Below are positions 41,782 through 50,552 of a DNA stretch of 64,000 nucleotides, piece by piece. The stretch is from Pseudonocardia sp. DSM 110487. GTDB taxonomy: Bacteria > Actinomycetota > Actinomycetes > Mycobacteriales > Pseudonocardiaceae. The stretch's first letter is position 1; each line of letters begins with the position of its first letter. The position numbers and the translations under genes were made by a program. Location: contig NZ_CP080521.1 in NCBI RefSeq assembly GCF_019468565.1, positions 3,596,001 through 3,660,000 on the forward strand. The letters are read 5' to 3'. The notes under the pieces are model-generated. The model was not told the origin of the DNA. It saw only the letters and a program-made list of their open reading frames with translations, and ran no database searches.

Positions 41782-43038
41782 ATGTCCCGACCCGACGAGC
41801 AGACCGGCCACGCCACCTTCCGGGACTTCCCCCTGAACGCCTGGTACGCGGCCGCATGGGATCACGAGGTGGGCCGCAACTTGATGGCCAGGACGGTCGC
41901 GAACCGGCCGATCGTGTTCTACCGGACGACCGGCGGGCGGCCCGTCGCACTCGCCGACGCGTGCTGGCACCGGCTGGCGCCGCTCTCGATGGGCCGCCTG
42001 CGCGGCGATGACGAGATCCAGTGCGGCTACCACGGCATCTGCTTCGACGCGGACGGCCGTGCGACCTTCATGCCCGCCCAGGACACGATCAACCCCAGCG
42101 CCACCGTGCACTCCTACCCGGTCGTGGAGCGCCACCGCTACGTCTGGGTGTGGCCCGGCGACCCGGCGCTGGCCGACCCCGCCCTCGTGCCGGACCTGTA
42201 CTGGAACGAGCACCCCGAGTGGGCGGGCGACGGCAAGACGATCCACGTCAAGTGCAGCTACCAGCTGATCGTCGACAACCTGATGGACCTCACGCACGAG
42301 CAGTTCGTGCACGGATCGAGCATCGGGCACGAGTCGCTGTCGGAGTCCGACATCGACGTCACCCACGGCGACCGGACGGTGACGGTCACCAAGTGGATGC
42401 ACGGCATCGACCCGCCGCCGTTCTGGAAGCGGAACCTGCAGGACCGCTTCCCCGACTACGAGGGCCCCGTCGACCGGTGGCAGATCATCCACTACACCGT
42501 GCCCTCGACAATCGCGATCGACGTCGGCGTGGCGAAGGCCGGCGCCGGCGCTCCCGAGGGGGACCGCAGCCAGGGCGTCACCGGCACGGTGATCAACACG
42601 ATGACGCCCGAGACCGACCGCACCTGCTTCTACCTGTGGGCGTTCGCGCGGGACTGGTGCCTGGACAAGCAGGTGATCACCACCCGGCTGCGCGAGGGCG
42701 TGTCCAACGTGTTCTTCGAGGACGAGCAGATGCTGGAGGCCCAGCAGCGCGGCATCGAGGCCAACCCCGGCTACGACTTCTACAACCTCAACATCGACGC
42801 CGGCAGCATGTGGACCCGGCGCATCGTGCAGCGGATGATCGCGGCCGAGTCGGGGACGGACGTCGAGAAGGGCTCCGACGACGCGGGGAACGCCGCGGTG
42901 TCGATGGGCGCCGTCACCAACGCGGCCAACGAACCGCGGCCGGCGGGTGGCGAGACCGGCCAGGGCGCGGAGATCGCGGGCGGCGTCGCCCGGCACCGCG
43001 AACAGCCAGCGGCGGGCCTCATGAGCCGCGGGATGTAG
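41782..43038 (+). CDS. Rieske-type oxygenase, VanA-like aromatic O-demethylase or ring-hydroxylating component
   Basis: A 418-residue protein. The Rieske 2Fe-2S ligands are Cys61-x-His63 and Cys81-x2-His84 (C-W-H-R-L-A-P-L ... C-G-Y-H-G). The mononuclear iron ligands lie in D-N-L-M-D-L-T-H-E-Q-F-V-H (His172 and His177, with Asp165 as the electron-transfer bridge candidate). Family members closest in layout demethylate vanillate and similar methoxy-aromatics; others act on related acids, so the substrate is open. The last ~60 residues are a low-complexity Ala/Gly-rich extension beyond the usual ~355. GAGGAGACC precedes the ATG region. Confidence 0.9.
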   Translation: MSRPDEQTGHATFRDFPLNAWYAAAWDHEVGRNLMARTVANRPIVFYRTTGGRPVALADACWHRLAPLSMGRLRGDDEIQCGYHGICFDADGRATFMPAQDTINPSATVHSYPVVERHRYVWVWPGDPALADPALVPDLYWNEHPEWAGDGKTIHVKCSYQLIVDNLMDLTHEQFVHGSSIGHESLSESDIDVTHGDRTVTVTKWMHGIDPPPFWKRNLQDRFPDYEGPVDRWQIIHYTVPSTIAIDVGVAKAGAGAPEGDRSQGVTGTVINTMTPETDRTCFYLWAFARDWCLDKQVITTRLREGVSNVFFEDEQMLEAQQRGIEANPGYDFYNLNIDAGSMWTRRIVQRMIAAESGTDVEKGSDDAGNAAVSMGAVTNAANEPRPAGGETGQGAEIAGGVARHREQPAAGLMSRGM

Positions 43039-43049
43039 CGGAGCTCGCG

Positions 43050-44060
43050 ATGGGAGCCACGAGCCACAAGCGGTGGCGGCGGGCGCGGGTCCTCGACGTC
43101 TGTGATGTCGCCCGCGAGGTCAAGCAGGTCGTGCTCGAACCGGAGCACCTGGAGGCGCCCGCCCCGCCGGGCAGCCACATCGACATCGGCGTCTACGTCA
43201 ACGGGCGGGCCGACGTGCGCTCCTACTCCGTGGTCGGGATGGGCGGCTACGGCACGGAGCTGATCCTCGGCGTGCAGCTGGCGCGGCAGAGCCGGGGAGG
43301 CTCGGCCTTCATGCACTCCCTGCGGCGCGGCCGGGAGGTCTCGGTCACCCAGCCGCTGCAGAACTTCCCGCTGACCTACGGGCGCCCTGGCTACGTGCTC
43401 GCCGCGGGCGGGATCGGGATCACCGCGCTCGTGGCCATGGGCAGGGCGCTCAGATCGCGCGGTGCGGACTACCGGTTCGTCTACGGCGCCCGCTCGCGAG
43501 ACCTGATGGCGTTCGTCGACGATCTGGTGGCCGAGCACGGCGACCGGATGGAGCTGCGCATCGACGACGAGGGCGGATCCCTCGACGTCGAGGAGCTGGT
43601 GGCGAGCGTCCCCGCGGGTGGGGAGCTGTACGTGTGCGGTCCGCCCCCAATGCTCGACGCCATCAAGGCGGCTTGGGCGAGGGCGGGCAGGCGGCCCGCC
43701 GGGCTGCGGTTCGAGACCTTCGGCAGCAGCGGGCGATTCGCGCCGGAGTCGTTCACGGTGCGGATCCCGCGGCTCGGGCTGGAGACGATCGTGAGCCACG
43801 ACGTGTCGATGCTCGAGGCGCTCGAAGCGTGCGGCGCGGAGATGATGTACGACTGCCGCCGCGGCGAGTGCGGCCTCTGCCAGGTGAAGGTCCTCGAGAT
43901 CGCCGGCGCCATCGACCACCGCGACGTCTTCCTCAGCGACGCGCAGCACGCGGCGGGGGACCGCCTGCAGTGCTGCGTGTCGCGTCTCGTCAGCCCGCGC
44001 ACCGCCGGACTGGCGGACGCCGACGGCCGGCAGGCGGCCGTGACCATCGACATCCCGTGA
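43050..44060 (+). CDS. Oxygenase reductase, VanB-like (flavin, NAD(P)H, C-terminal 2Fe-2S)
   Basis: A 336-residue protein in the phthalate-dioxygenase-reductase order. First is a flavin domain with R-S-Y-S-V-V near residue 54, then a nucleotide domain (L-A-A-G-G-I-G-I-T-A-L near 115; Y-V-C-G-P-P-P-M-L near 195). A C-terminal plant-type ferredoxin follows, with Y-D-C-R-R-G-E-C-G-L-C and a final Cys in L-Q-C-C. It passes electrons from NAD(P)H to the Rieske oxygenase encoded 11 bp upstream. Its stop and that of the K+ channel gene on the other strand are 8 bp apart. Confidence 0.9.
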   Translation: MGATSHKRWRRARVLDVCDVAREVKQVVLEPEHLEAPAPPGSHIDIGVYVNGRADVRSYSVVGMGGYGTELILGVQLARQSRGGSAFMHSLRRGREVSVTQPLQNFPLTYGRPGYVLAAGGIGITALVAMGRALRSRGADYRFVYGARSRDLMAFVDDLVAEHGDRMELRIDDEGGSLDVEELVASVPAGGELYVCGPPPMLDAIKAAWARAGRRPAGLRFETFGSSGRFAPESFTVRIPRLGLETIVSHDVSMLEALEACGAEMMYDCRRGECGLCQVKVLEIAGAIDHRDVFLSDAQHAAGDRLQCCVSRLVSPRTAGLADADGRQAAVTIDIP

Positions 44061-44068
44061 CACCGGCG

Positions 44069-45868
44069 TCACGCCACGCCCGAGAATCGCCGCCAGATCC
44101 AGCTGACCGGGACGTGCCGGCCGGAGACGACGTACTCCCGGGCGGCCTTGACCACCATCGTGGTGTCCACGGCGCGACGAGCCGCGAGACGACCGCAGAG
44201 CAGCAGCTCGTCGTCGGGTGCCAACACGAAGTCGTCGTCGGGCGTCAGCACGCACTCGCCATCGCGCATGACCATCAGCACGACCACGGGTAGCTGGACG
44301 TCGCGGTCGTCCGGGTCACGCAGGAGAACACCGAGACGCGCCTCACCGGTGTCGATCCACGGGATCAGGGCCGGAGCGTCGGCCCGGCTCAGCCGGACCT
44401 TCCACAGCGCATCGAGGCGACGACCGCACCGCTGCGTGATGCAGTCGACGAGGCGAGCCGCCCAGCGGTCGCCGCGCGCGGGCACCTCCTGGAGGAAGCG
44501 CCAGAGCAGCGGGGTGCTGAGCTGTGTGAACACCTCGTGGGCCAACACCTCTGTCGGTACGAGCAGGGAGTCCACGTTCATCGCCGCGAACAGCGGAGCG
44601 CTGGACGGGCTGTTCTGCCGGGCTGCCACGAACAGCCCGGGATTGACCCGACGGGCGGCGGTGACGAGGGAGAGGTTGGTGGTGTCGTTGTCCGTGCCCG
44701 CGACGAACCCGACGGCGCCCGCCACGTTCGCCTGTTGCAGCACCGCGGGCTCGTACCCGTGTCCGCGGACGATCCCGCCCTCGTGCGCCGCAGTGTCGGC
44801 GACCGGGTCGACGACGGTGACGTCGATGCCCTCGGCGCGCAGGTCCGGGATCAGTTCCCGCCCGAGCCGGCCGTATCCGCACACCACCCATCGACCCCGT
44901 TCGGGAGGACTGCCCCTGGCCGGGAGCTCGGTCCCGGGTCCGCTCTCCATCCAAGTGATCAGCTGGTAGGAGGCCGGCGCGCGGAGCGCGATGCGCAGGT
45001 GGTCGCCGAACCGGTCGAACGGGTTCACCACGGTCGGCGTGCCGAAGGCGGCCATGCGCTCGCCGATCGCCGGTGACATTGTGCGGGCGATCACCGGCAG
45101 GTCGGGTCGCAGCAGGGCGGCCGCCATCGCCACCGCCAGGTTGACCTCGTCGTCGTCGGTGAGCGCGAGCACCGCCTCGCAGTGCGGGTTGGCGAGACCG
45201 GCCACGCCGAGGTGGCCGGGATCGCGTGCGTCGGCAACTAGGCCGGGCACGTCCGCGTGGTAGGCAGCGAGCTCGAGGGCCTCGATGCGGTCCTCGTCGT
45301 CGTCGAGCACGACGAACCGTTTGCCGAGCGCGTCGAACGCCTCACCCAGCAGCTCGCCGGTACGCCCGTACCCGGCTATCAGGAAGAACGGCTCACGCAA
45401 CCGGGCCACCATGCGCATGAAGTGCTGCAACGCGAGCGCCTGCCGGAACGCACGGTCCTGGACGAGTGCGAGAAGCGACCCGATGGCGTACGCCCAACCG
45501 ATCACCGTCAGGTAGATCGAGACCGTGACCCACAGACGCTGCGCGTCACTGAACGTCTGCGGGAGTTCTCCGAACCCGATCGTCGAGGCCGTGTAGCTCA
45601 TGAAGTAGAAGGCGTCGAAGATCGACATCCGCCACAGCTGCCCGTCCTCGGTCCGGCCGGGGACGAGTGTCAGGCCGAGGACGCTGATCGCGAAGATCGT
45701 GATGAGGACGATCAGCGGCGCGCGCATCCTGCGCAGGATCAGGAAGATCGTCGCCGACGCCTGGCTGGCGGAGGCTACGGGGATGCGCCTGCGCAATCCG
45801 GGGGAGAGCCGGTGGTCGTCGTCCCGGCCGAACAGCCGGAACCAGAATGCGAGGAGCGGATTGCTCAC
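44069..45868 (-). CDS. Potassium channel with two RCK (TrkA-N/TrkA-C) domains
   Basis: A 599-residue membrane protein. Two helices (about 46-68 and 110-132) flank a pore loop with the filter T-I-G-F-G-E at 96-101 (canonical T-V-G-Y-G-D). Two Rossmann-type RCK units follow, with F-L-I-A-G-Y-G-R-T-G-E near 162 and V-V-C-G-Y-G-R-L-G-R-E near 328, then a TrkA-C-like tail (V-L-A-P-D-D-E-L-L-L-C-G). The Phe and Glu in the filter are unusual but occur in some bacterial channels, so K+ selectivity is probable but not certain. Likely gated by nucleotide or cation binding. It forms an operon with DUF6394, 9 bp upstream. Confidence 0.88.
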   Translation of the reverse strand: MSNPLLAFWFRLFGRDDDHRLSPGLRRRIPVASASQASATIFLILRRMRAPLIVLITIFAISVLGLTLVPGRTEDGQLWRMSIFDAFYFMSYTASTIGFGELPQTFSDAQRLWVTVSIYLTVIGWAYAIGSLLALVQDRAFRQALALQHFMRMVARLREPFFLIAGYGRTGELLGEAFDALGKRFVVLDDDEDRIEALELAAYHADVPGLVADARDPGHLGVAGLANPHCEAVLALTDDDEVNLAVAMAAALLRPDLPVIARTMSPAIGERMAAFGTPTVVNPFDRFGDHLRIALRAPASYQLITWMESGPGTELPARGSPPERGRWVVCGYGRLGRELIPDLRAEGIDVTVVDPVADTAAHEGGIVRGHGYEPAVLQQANVAGAVGFVAGTDNDTTNLSLVTAARRVNPGLFVAARQNSPSSAPLFAAMNVDSLLVPTEVLAHEVFTQLSTPLLWRFLQEVPARGDRWAARLVDCITQRCGRRLDALWKVRLSRADAPALIPWIDTGEARLGVLLRDPDDRDVQLPVVVLMVMRDGECVLTPDDDFVLAPDDELLLCGRLAARRAVDTTMVVKAAREYVVSGRHVPVSWIWRRFSGVA

Positions 45869-45877
45869 CCTCGCCCC

Positions 45878-46264
45878 CTAACGGCGGTGGAACGAGACGG
45901 TCTCGATGACGAGCAGCACCACCGACACGACGTTGGCGAACAGTGCCCCGCCCGAGAGGGACACCACGCTCGCCATCGCGGCGGCCGTGAGACCGTCGGT
46001 GGAGATGTGTGCCGCGTAGGTCCAGACGATCGTTGCGGCGATCAGCTGCAGGTCCGCCACCAGACTCGTCGCGAGGTGCACGGCGCCGATCTGGGTGCGG
46101 TCACCGAACTTCAGCACGGTAGCGATGAGGCTCACCACGACGGCCGCGAAGAGCTCGTAGACGTTGTGCAGCGCAGGATCGGCGATGTCGCCGATGAAGA
46201 ACCCGAAGTTGAGCGTGGCCGCGAGCAGCACGAAGAAGCCGAACACGACCTTCTCGAGGTTCAC
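45878..46264 (-). CDS. DUF6394 family membrane protein
   Basis: A 128-residue protein with four hydrophobic helices, starting N-L-E-K-V-V-F-G-F-F-V-L-L-A-A-T-L-N-F-G-F-F-I-G-D-I and ending in V-V-L-L-V-I-E-T-V-S. I recall this sequence pattern as DUF6394, which often sits next to a TrkA-type K+ channel, as here. It may be an accessory subunit of the channel. GTG at 46264 is chosen because upstream residues are unlike the family; CTCGAGAAGGTC is inside the gene, and no strong ribosome-binding site is seen. Confidence 0.75.
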   Translation of the reverse strand: MNLEKVVFGFFVLLAATLNFGFFIGDIADPALHNVYELFAAVVVSLIATVLKFGDRTQIGAVHLATSLVADLQLIAATIVWTYAAHISTDGLTAAAMASVVSLSGGALFANVVSVVLLVIETVSFHRR

Positions 46265-46613
46265 CGGCCCACCCCTCGTCTGGCCCGAGCAAGGTGCGCA
46301 CACGCTAGCCCCGCCGAGCGCAGCGCGCCCGGCAGCAGAATCCGACGCACCACGGTGACGGTGTCGGCGAGTCGGCCCCGGAGTAGGACGGGGGAGTGGC
46401 GCGCGCTGAGCCGGCGAACCGTAGGTGTCCGTCGCGCTCGGCGACTCGATCTCGATCGGCGAGTACGCGGGCGGCCGTGGGGACGTAGCGACAGATTGGC
46501 CAAGTGCGGCCGGGTTGGTGCCGCGCGCCTGCTCGTGCGTGGCCCGGACGCTGGGAGATCGCGTTGGCGTGTCATTGACCGGCGTGGGTGGAGCAAATGT
46601 GGAGCACGGCAGT

Positions 46614-47554
46614 GAGCCTTTGCCAACCTGATCAAGCGCTGGCGATCGTGAGGGTCTGAACCGCGGCCACGAGCTCGTCTGCGCGGCCTGGGCAGGACCG
46701 GATCTTGCGCAGGATCTTCCAGTTCTTCAGCTCCGCGTTGACCCGCTCACCCGGCCCGCGTCGGCGGGCGTGCGCGGCATTGACCTCCTTCTGATCCCGG
46801 GACAGCCGCCGGTAGCGGCCGGTGTCGGAGTCGAGGCGGCGGCGCCGCTGCGGGATCGCCACCGTGGAGCCGGCGCCTTGGTAGGCGGTGTCAGCGACCG
46901 TCGGGATCTCAGCCTCGGCGATCGCGTCGATGATTCCGTGCTCGCGGGCGGCGCCCATGTCGTGGCGAGCACCGGGCAGCGGCGGGGAGATCCACACCAG
47001 CCTCCCGATCGGGTCGGCGATGACCTGCACGTTCAGCCCATGGCACTTGTGCTTGCCGGAGTAGAACGCGCGATCCCGACCGCTGGCCATGCCGACCCGG
47101 TCGATCCGAAGCAGAGTGCCGTCGAGGATCACGAACGCCTTGCGCGAGGCGACCTCGATCGCCTGTTCCAGGGTGGGCGCCATGGCCGCGAGTAGCGCGA
47201 GCGCCTCTCGGATGTAGCGGTAGACCGTGGAGGTGCCGACCTGGAAGCCGCACGCCAGATCGGCATAGGTCTCGCCCTTGCGCAGGTAGGCCACCACCAG
47301 CAGGGCCTGATGGCCGGGCGAGAGCTTGCGCCAGCGGGTCGCACGCTCGCTGCGGTGGTGGCGAAGGGCATCGGCGAGCATGCCGAGTGCGCGACTGGAC
47401 ACGGTCATCCCGGACGGGTAGGACAGCACTCTGAAGCTCCTGGTCAGGCGAGTTGATCTAGGCAATCGCCCGTCTACCAGGGGCTTCACCCATTCGTGGT
47501 CACGCCACGCCGTACACCCGCTGACCAGCCCGTCCGTCAAGTTGGCAGAGGCTC
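46614..47554 (-). mobile_element. Intact IS5-superfamily element (DDE_Tnp_4 type)
   Basis: About 941 bp. Imperfect terminal inverted repeats, left GAGCCTTTGCCAACCTGATC and right GAGCCTCTGCCAACTTGACG (inverted), flank one transposase gene. AGT lies on both sides (46,611-46,613 and 47,555-47,557), the expected short target duplication for this superfamily. Confidence 0.8.
46632..47429 (-). CDS. IS5-superfamily transposase (DDE_Tnp_4)
   Basis: A 265-residue transposase. An N-terminal HTH region (V-L-S-Y-P-S-G-M, then Y-A-D-L-A-C-G-F-Q-V-G-T-S-T-V-Y-R-Y-I) is followed by the DDE core. The first Asp is in A-F-V-I-L-D-G-T-L-L, the second in P-L-P-G-A-R-H-D-M-G-A-A-R-E-H-G-I-I-D, and the probable Glu is in V-N-A-E-L-K-N-W. 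The frame appears undamaged, so the element may be active. The GTG at 47429 matches the usual family start; sequence upstream in the same frame runs on to 47540 without family resemblance. Confidence 0.85.
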   Translation of the reverse strand: MLSYPSGMTVSSRALGMLADALRHHRSERATRWRKLSPGHQALLVVAYLRKGETYADLACGFQVGTSTVYRYIREALALLAAMAPTLEQAIEVASRKAFVILDGTLLRIDRVGMASGRDRAFYSGKHKCHGLNVQVIADPIGRLVWISPPLPGARHDMGAAREHGIIDAIAEAEIPTVADTAYQGAGSTVAIPQRRRRLDSDTGRYRRLSRDQKEVNAAHARRRGPGERVNAELKNWKILRKIRSCPGRADELVAAVQTLTIASA

Positions 47555-47557
47555 AGT

Positions 47558-48331
47558 TTAGTGCGCGGCCGGGACCGTGCCGGACGCGTACCAGGCCCTC
47601 GCGTCGAGCGAGAACGGGCCGTCGGGCAGCATTTCCCGGCACCCATCGCGCACGCGCGCCCGCTGCTCGAAGGTCAGCGACGCGAGGTGCTGCCCGGATA
47701 GCCCGACCCCGTACGTGAAGGGCTCCCAGAAGTCGTCGAAGCCGGTGTAGTCGGCCTTGGCGAGTAGCGAACCGCCGATGACGTCCTCGAGCCCGGCGCG
47801 GCGGAATCGCTGCTCGATGTCACCCTCGGCGGTGCCGACCAGCGGCTGCTCGCTCTGGGCTCCGGGCTGCACGCGCCCGACTGCCGCCCAGAACGTGCGC
47901 AGCATCGTCATCCCGCCGGTGGCGATGTCCCACATACACGCGGCGACGGCGCCGCCGGGCCGCGTCACCCTCGCCATCTCGCGCACACCCCGGTCCGCGT
48001 CGCGCATGAAGCCGATCACCAGCGAGGACAGCGCGGCGTCGAACGTGCCGTCCGCCCACGGCAGCTCCTCGGCTGTGCCCTCGCGCACGTCGGCGCCGGG
48101 GTTGCGCTCCCGGCAGGCGGCGACGAACTGCGGAGCGGGATCAATCGCCGCCACGTTCGCGGCGCCGACGCGGGCGACCAGCTCGCGAGTGAGCCCGCCG
48201 GGCCCGCAACCGACGTCGAGCACGTGCATCCCGGACGCAACGCCAGTGGCGTCGGCCAGCGCGACGGCCAACGTCGGCGTGTAGCGACCCATGAAGCGGT
48301 CGTACTGTTCGGCCCGGGCGGCGAACTGCAC
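47558..48331 (-). CDS. SAM-dependent methyltransferase, IS-flanked cargo
   Basis: About 257 residues. Y-D-R-F-M-G-R-Y-T-P-T-L near residue 9, the SAM motif V-L-D-V-G-C-G-P-G-G-L-T near 36, then I-D-P-A-P-Q-F-V and P-W-A-D-G-T-F-D-A-A-L-S-S (motif II). It fits the methyltransferase_11 group, similar in plan to the gene at 3,490. The stop codon starts one base after the AGT flanking the IS, and the start lies near the broken right-hand IS, so the gene is enclosed by IS sequence. GTG at 48331 is preferred; an in-frame ATG at 48430 is an alternative. Acceptor unknown. Confidence 0.8.
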   Translation of the reverse strand: MQFAARAEQYDRFMGRYTPTLAVALADATGVASGMHVLDVGCGPGGLTRELVARVGAANVAAIDPAPQFVAACRERNPGADVREGTAEELPWADGTFDAALSSLVIGFMRDADRGVREMARVTRPGGAVAACMWDIATGGMTMLRTFWAAVGRVQPGAQSEQPLVGTAEGDIEQRFRRAGLEDVIGGSLLAKADYTGFDDFWEPFTYGVGLSGQHLASLTFEQRARVRDGCREMLPDGPFSLDARAWYASGTVPAAH

Positions 48332-48470
48332 CTCGCTACTCAATCTGAGCCGTATGTCGAGGTCAAGCCCCGTGCGACGGGCGCGTGCGCCTTCCCAGTT
48401 ACCACGGCAACAGGTTCCAGCAGCCCTCATGGAACCGGCGGGGCCCGCCCAGTACTGCAACGGGTGCGCC

Positions 48471-48768
48471 CAGCGATCCACACGGTCGCCGACACCGCCT
48501 ACCAACGGGCAGGCCCGACGGTGGCGGTTCCGCGGCGGCGACGGCACCTGGACCCGACACCGGCCGGTACCGGAGATTGTCCAGCGACGAGAAGGACGTC
48601 AACGAAGCCCACGCCAGCTGCCGCGGGCCGGGCGACCGATTCAACGCCGAACTCAAGAACTGGCCAGCCTCGAGCAAGATCCGCTCCAGCCCCAACCGCG
48701 CCGCCGAGCTCGTCGCCACAGCTCAGACCCTCATGATCGCCAACACATGATCAGGTTGGCAAAGGCTC
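48471..48768 (+). mobile_element. Remnant of a second, related IS (5'-truncated, frameshifted)
   Basis: On the plus strand the transposase C-terminal part can be read in two frames: H-T-V-A-D-T-A-Y-Q-R-A-G, then T-G-R-Y-R-R-L-S-S-D-E-K-D-V-N-E-A-H and R-F-N-A-E-L-K-N-W to I-A-N-T. It aligns with the intact transposase at 46,632. The right end carries the same terminal repeat as the left end of the intact IS. The first half of the gene and the other terminus are lost. Confidence 0.8.
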
Positions 48769-48851
48769 AGTGCGCCAACATGACCTGCGCGACGCTGAGC
48801 TGCGTGGTACCGCACCAGGTCAAGCAGCGGATTCTCTGTTTCTGCAGGTCA

Positions 48852-49290
48852 GCGCGACCCGCTGACCGTACTGGCAGTCAGAGGGTCATGTACATGCCTC
48901 TACTGCACCGACCTGGCCTCTGATCTGGGCCTTCTGCGCCCCTCGGGCTGTGCGGGGGAAGTCGACCCCTTGACGATTCGTCAGGTTCGGGCGGACTTGA
49001 CGACAGGTAAAGTCAGGCCTCCTGAGGGTTGCTGACGAGGATCCAGCTTTAGTCGGGATCTCGACGCTCATTGCGATAAATGCCAATCGCCGTCCAAATG
49101 GGGACCTAGAAATGTTGCGCAGGCTCCCACGGCTCAGGTGTCCGTCAATTTCGCATTCTTGTCACCGCTTGCGGCCGACGCCGCCGAATTCTGTGATATC
49201 TCGGGATTCGTCGAATGGGTTGGGTGCCGGTCGCCAGTGTTGGATCGGCACGACGCCTGGCTCGCTCGAGCGGTTGGGCCCGGATTTGGC
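48852..49290. other. Intergenic, no gene recognised
   Basis: A 439-bp stretch with several A/T-rich patches (for example GCGATAAATGCCAATCGCC near 49,073). No frame with a ribosome-binding site and family resemblance. Its left part continues the dispersed repeat block that resembles 18,621-18,702. Confidence 0.45.
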
Positions 49291-49881
49291 TCACCCACCT
49301 CGCCCGCCCCTTGTTCGATACCTGAGAACGACGAGACCTGAGTCTTCGGGGTCGGCAGCGATGAGTTGCAGCTGGTGGCGATCGGTGACGTCCTTGAACA
49401 AGGGCTTGCCGCGCCCGAGGACGAGCGGATGCACGACGAGTCGGAGCTCTTCTATCAGCTCGTGGTTCATCAACGTGGATACGAGGCTGGCGCCCCCGAC
49501 AACGAAGATGTCCTTGCCCGCACCAGCCTTCAGTGACCGCACGTCCTCGACTCCGCGCACGACCCTCGCCGTCTTCCACGTCGGCTCGTTCAACGTCGTA
49601 GACAGCACCACGTGAGGTGTCTGATCGGCCCAATTGGCGTAGTCGATCTCTCCCGGTGTAGGAGGCCGGCCAGTGAACTCCAGTACGCCTGCTGGGTCGG
49701 CCAAGATCGACGTCCAGTACTGCTCATAGCCGGGATACATCCCACCGCCGAGGACGCACGTGTCAACCTCGGAGGTTAGGTCCAAGTGGGCGTTCCAGTC
49801 CTGGACCCAGTCGAGTTCCCCTTTTGGTCCCTCGATGAAGCCGTCCAAGGTCACATGCAACGCGGCGATCATCCTTTTCAT
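49291..49881 (-). CDS. Dihydrofolate reductase-like (RibD C-terminal) protein
   Basis: A 196-residue protein. It opens with M-I-A-A-L-H-V-T-L-D-G-F-I-E-G-P, the usual first strand of the DHFR-like/RibD_C family, and contains A-G-K-D-I-F-V-V-G-G-A-S-L-V-S-T-L (NADPH-binding loop) and R-L-V-V-H-P-L-V-L-G-R-G-K-P-L-F. The true role of these stand-alone proteins is unsettled; an NADPH-dependent reductase is likely. The GGGAGGACACG just upstream of the ATG is a good ribosome-binding site. Confidence 0.85.
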   Translation of the reverse strand: MKRMIAALHVTLDGFIEGPKGELDWVQDWNAHLDLTSEVDTCVLGGGMYPGYEQYWTSILADPAGVLEFTGRPPTPGEIDYANWADQTPHVVLSTTLNEPTWKTARVVRGVEDVRSLKAGAGKDIFVVGGASLVSTLMNHELIEELRLVVHPLVLGRGKPLFKDVTDRHQLQLIAADPEDSGLVVLRYRTRGGRGG

Positions 49882-50032
49882 CGTGTCCTCCCTGTCGTTG
49901 GTGTTGTCAGGTGCCGGAGGGCCTGACCGCCAGCGCGATCAGGCGCAGACCTTGGACTACAGGGTCGTAATGCCGACGGGCCGAGGTGGCCTGCGTGGCA
50001 TGGCTTCGTCGAGGTCGGCGTACTGCGACTGG

Positions 50033-50536
50033 TCACGACGGTTCGCCGTCGGCCAGGGCGGGCTGCTCGGCGGCGTCGATCGGGGTATAGGCGGGGCACC
50101 AGATCACGTCGGTACGGCGCAGGATGGTGTTCGGGATGGCGAGGATCTCGCAGCCGTCGTCGCCGCGTATCGCTGCGACGATCATGGATAGTCCGAAGAA
50201 CAACCAGAGCGCGACCCGGTCGACCGGGCTGAGGAAGGTCAGCGCGGTGCCCAGCGCGAGCACCGCGGCAATCACCGCCGCGGCGGCCGCCGCCTGTGCC
50301 GCGGACCACGGTGTGCGGGTTCGGCCGGCAAGCCAGGCCCAGCGCCGGCAGGAGGCTTTGAGCACGACGACCGCCCCGAAGGCAGCGAGGGGCAGGACCA
50401 CGAGCACCGCGGCGACGTCCCACCAAGTGACGCCGCCGCTCGGTCGGTCGAGCGTGAGGGCGACGCCAACGAGCAGCAGGCCAACCAGGAGTCGAATCGT
50501 CGTTCCGAGAGTTCCGATGCCTCGCGTGGGCGTCAT
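50033..50536 (-). CDS. Four-helix membrane protein of unknown function
   Basis: A 167-residue protein with hydrophobic segments near 12-30, 40-60, 82-103 and 107-124, followed by a 40-residue soluble tail (G-D-D-G-C-E-I-L-A-I-P-N-T-I-L-R-R-T-D-V-I-W-C-P-A). No family was recognised. It is divergent from the TetR gene across a gap with a perfect inverted repeat, so it is probably the regulated target. The longer possible start lies in the same region; GGGGAGGGTCGGCG precedes the ATG at 50536. Confidence 0.65.
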   Translation of the reverse strand: MTPTRGIGTLGTTIRLLVGLLLVGVALTLDRPSGGVTWWDVAAVLVVLPLAAFGAVVVLKASCRRWAWLAGRTRTPWSAAQAAAAAAVIAAVLALGTALTFLSPVDRVALWLFFGLSMIVAAIRGDDGCEILAIPNTILRRTDVIWCPAYTPIDAAEQPALADGEPS

Positions 50537-50552
50537 CGCCGACCCTCCCCAC

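Larger units (their letters stand above)
46611..48771. mobile_element. Composite IS insertion carrying a methyltransferase gene, with 3-bp AGT target duplication
   Basis: The segment 46,614-48,768 has an intact IS at its left end and a damaged relative in inverse orientation at its right end. AGT occurs directly outside both ends (46,611-46,613 and 48,769-48,771). The outer 22 bases at each end are perfect inverted copies (GAGCCTTTGCCAACC- type). Removing the segment and one AGT restores a sequence homologous to 18,581-18,702. The cargo is a SAM-dependent methyltransferase. Confidence 0.8.

Noticed and set aside
48890..49290. Possible small gene in the 49-kb gap
   Set aside because: Short frames such as 49,138-49,341 lack a ribosome-binding site and similarity; composition does not distinguish them from background.
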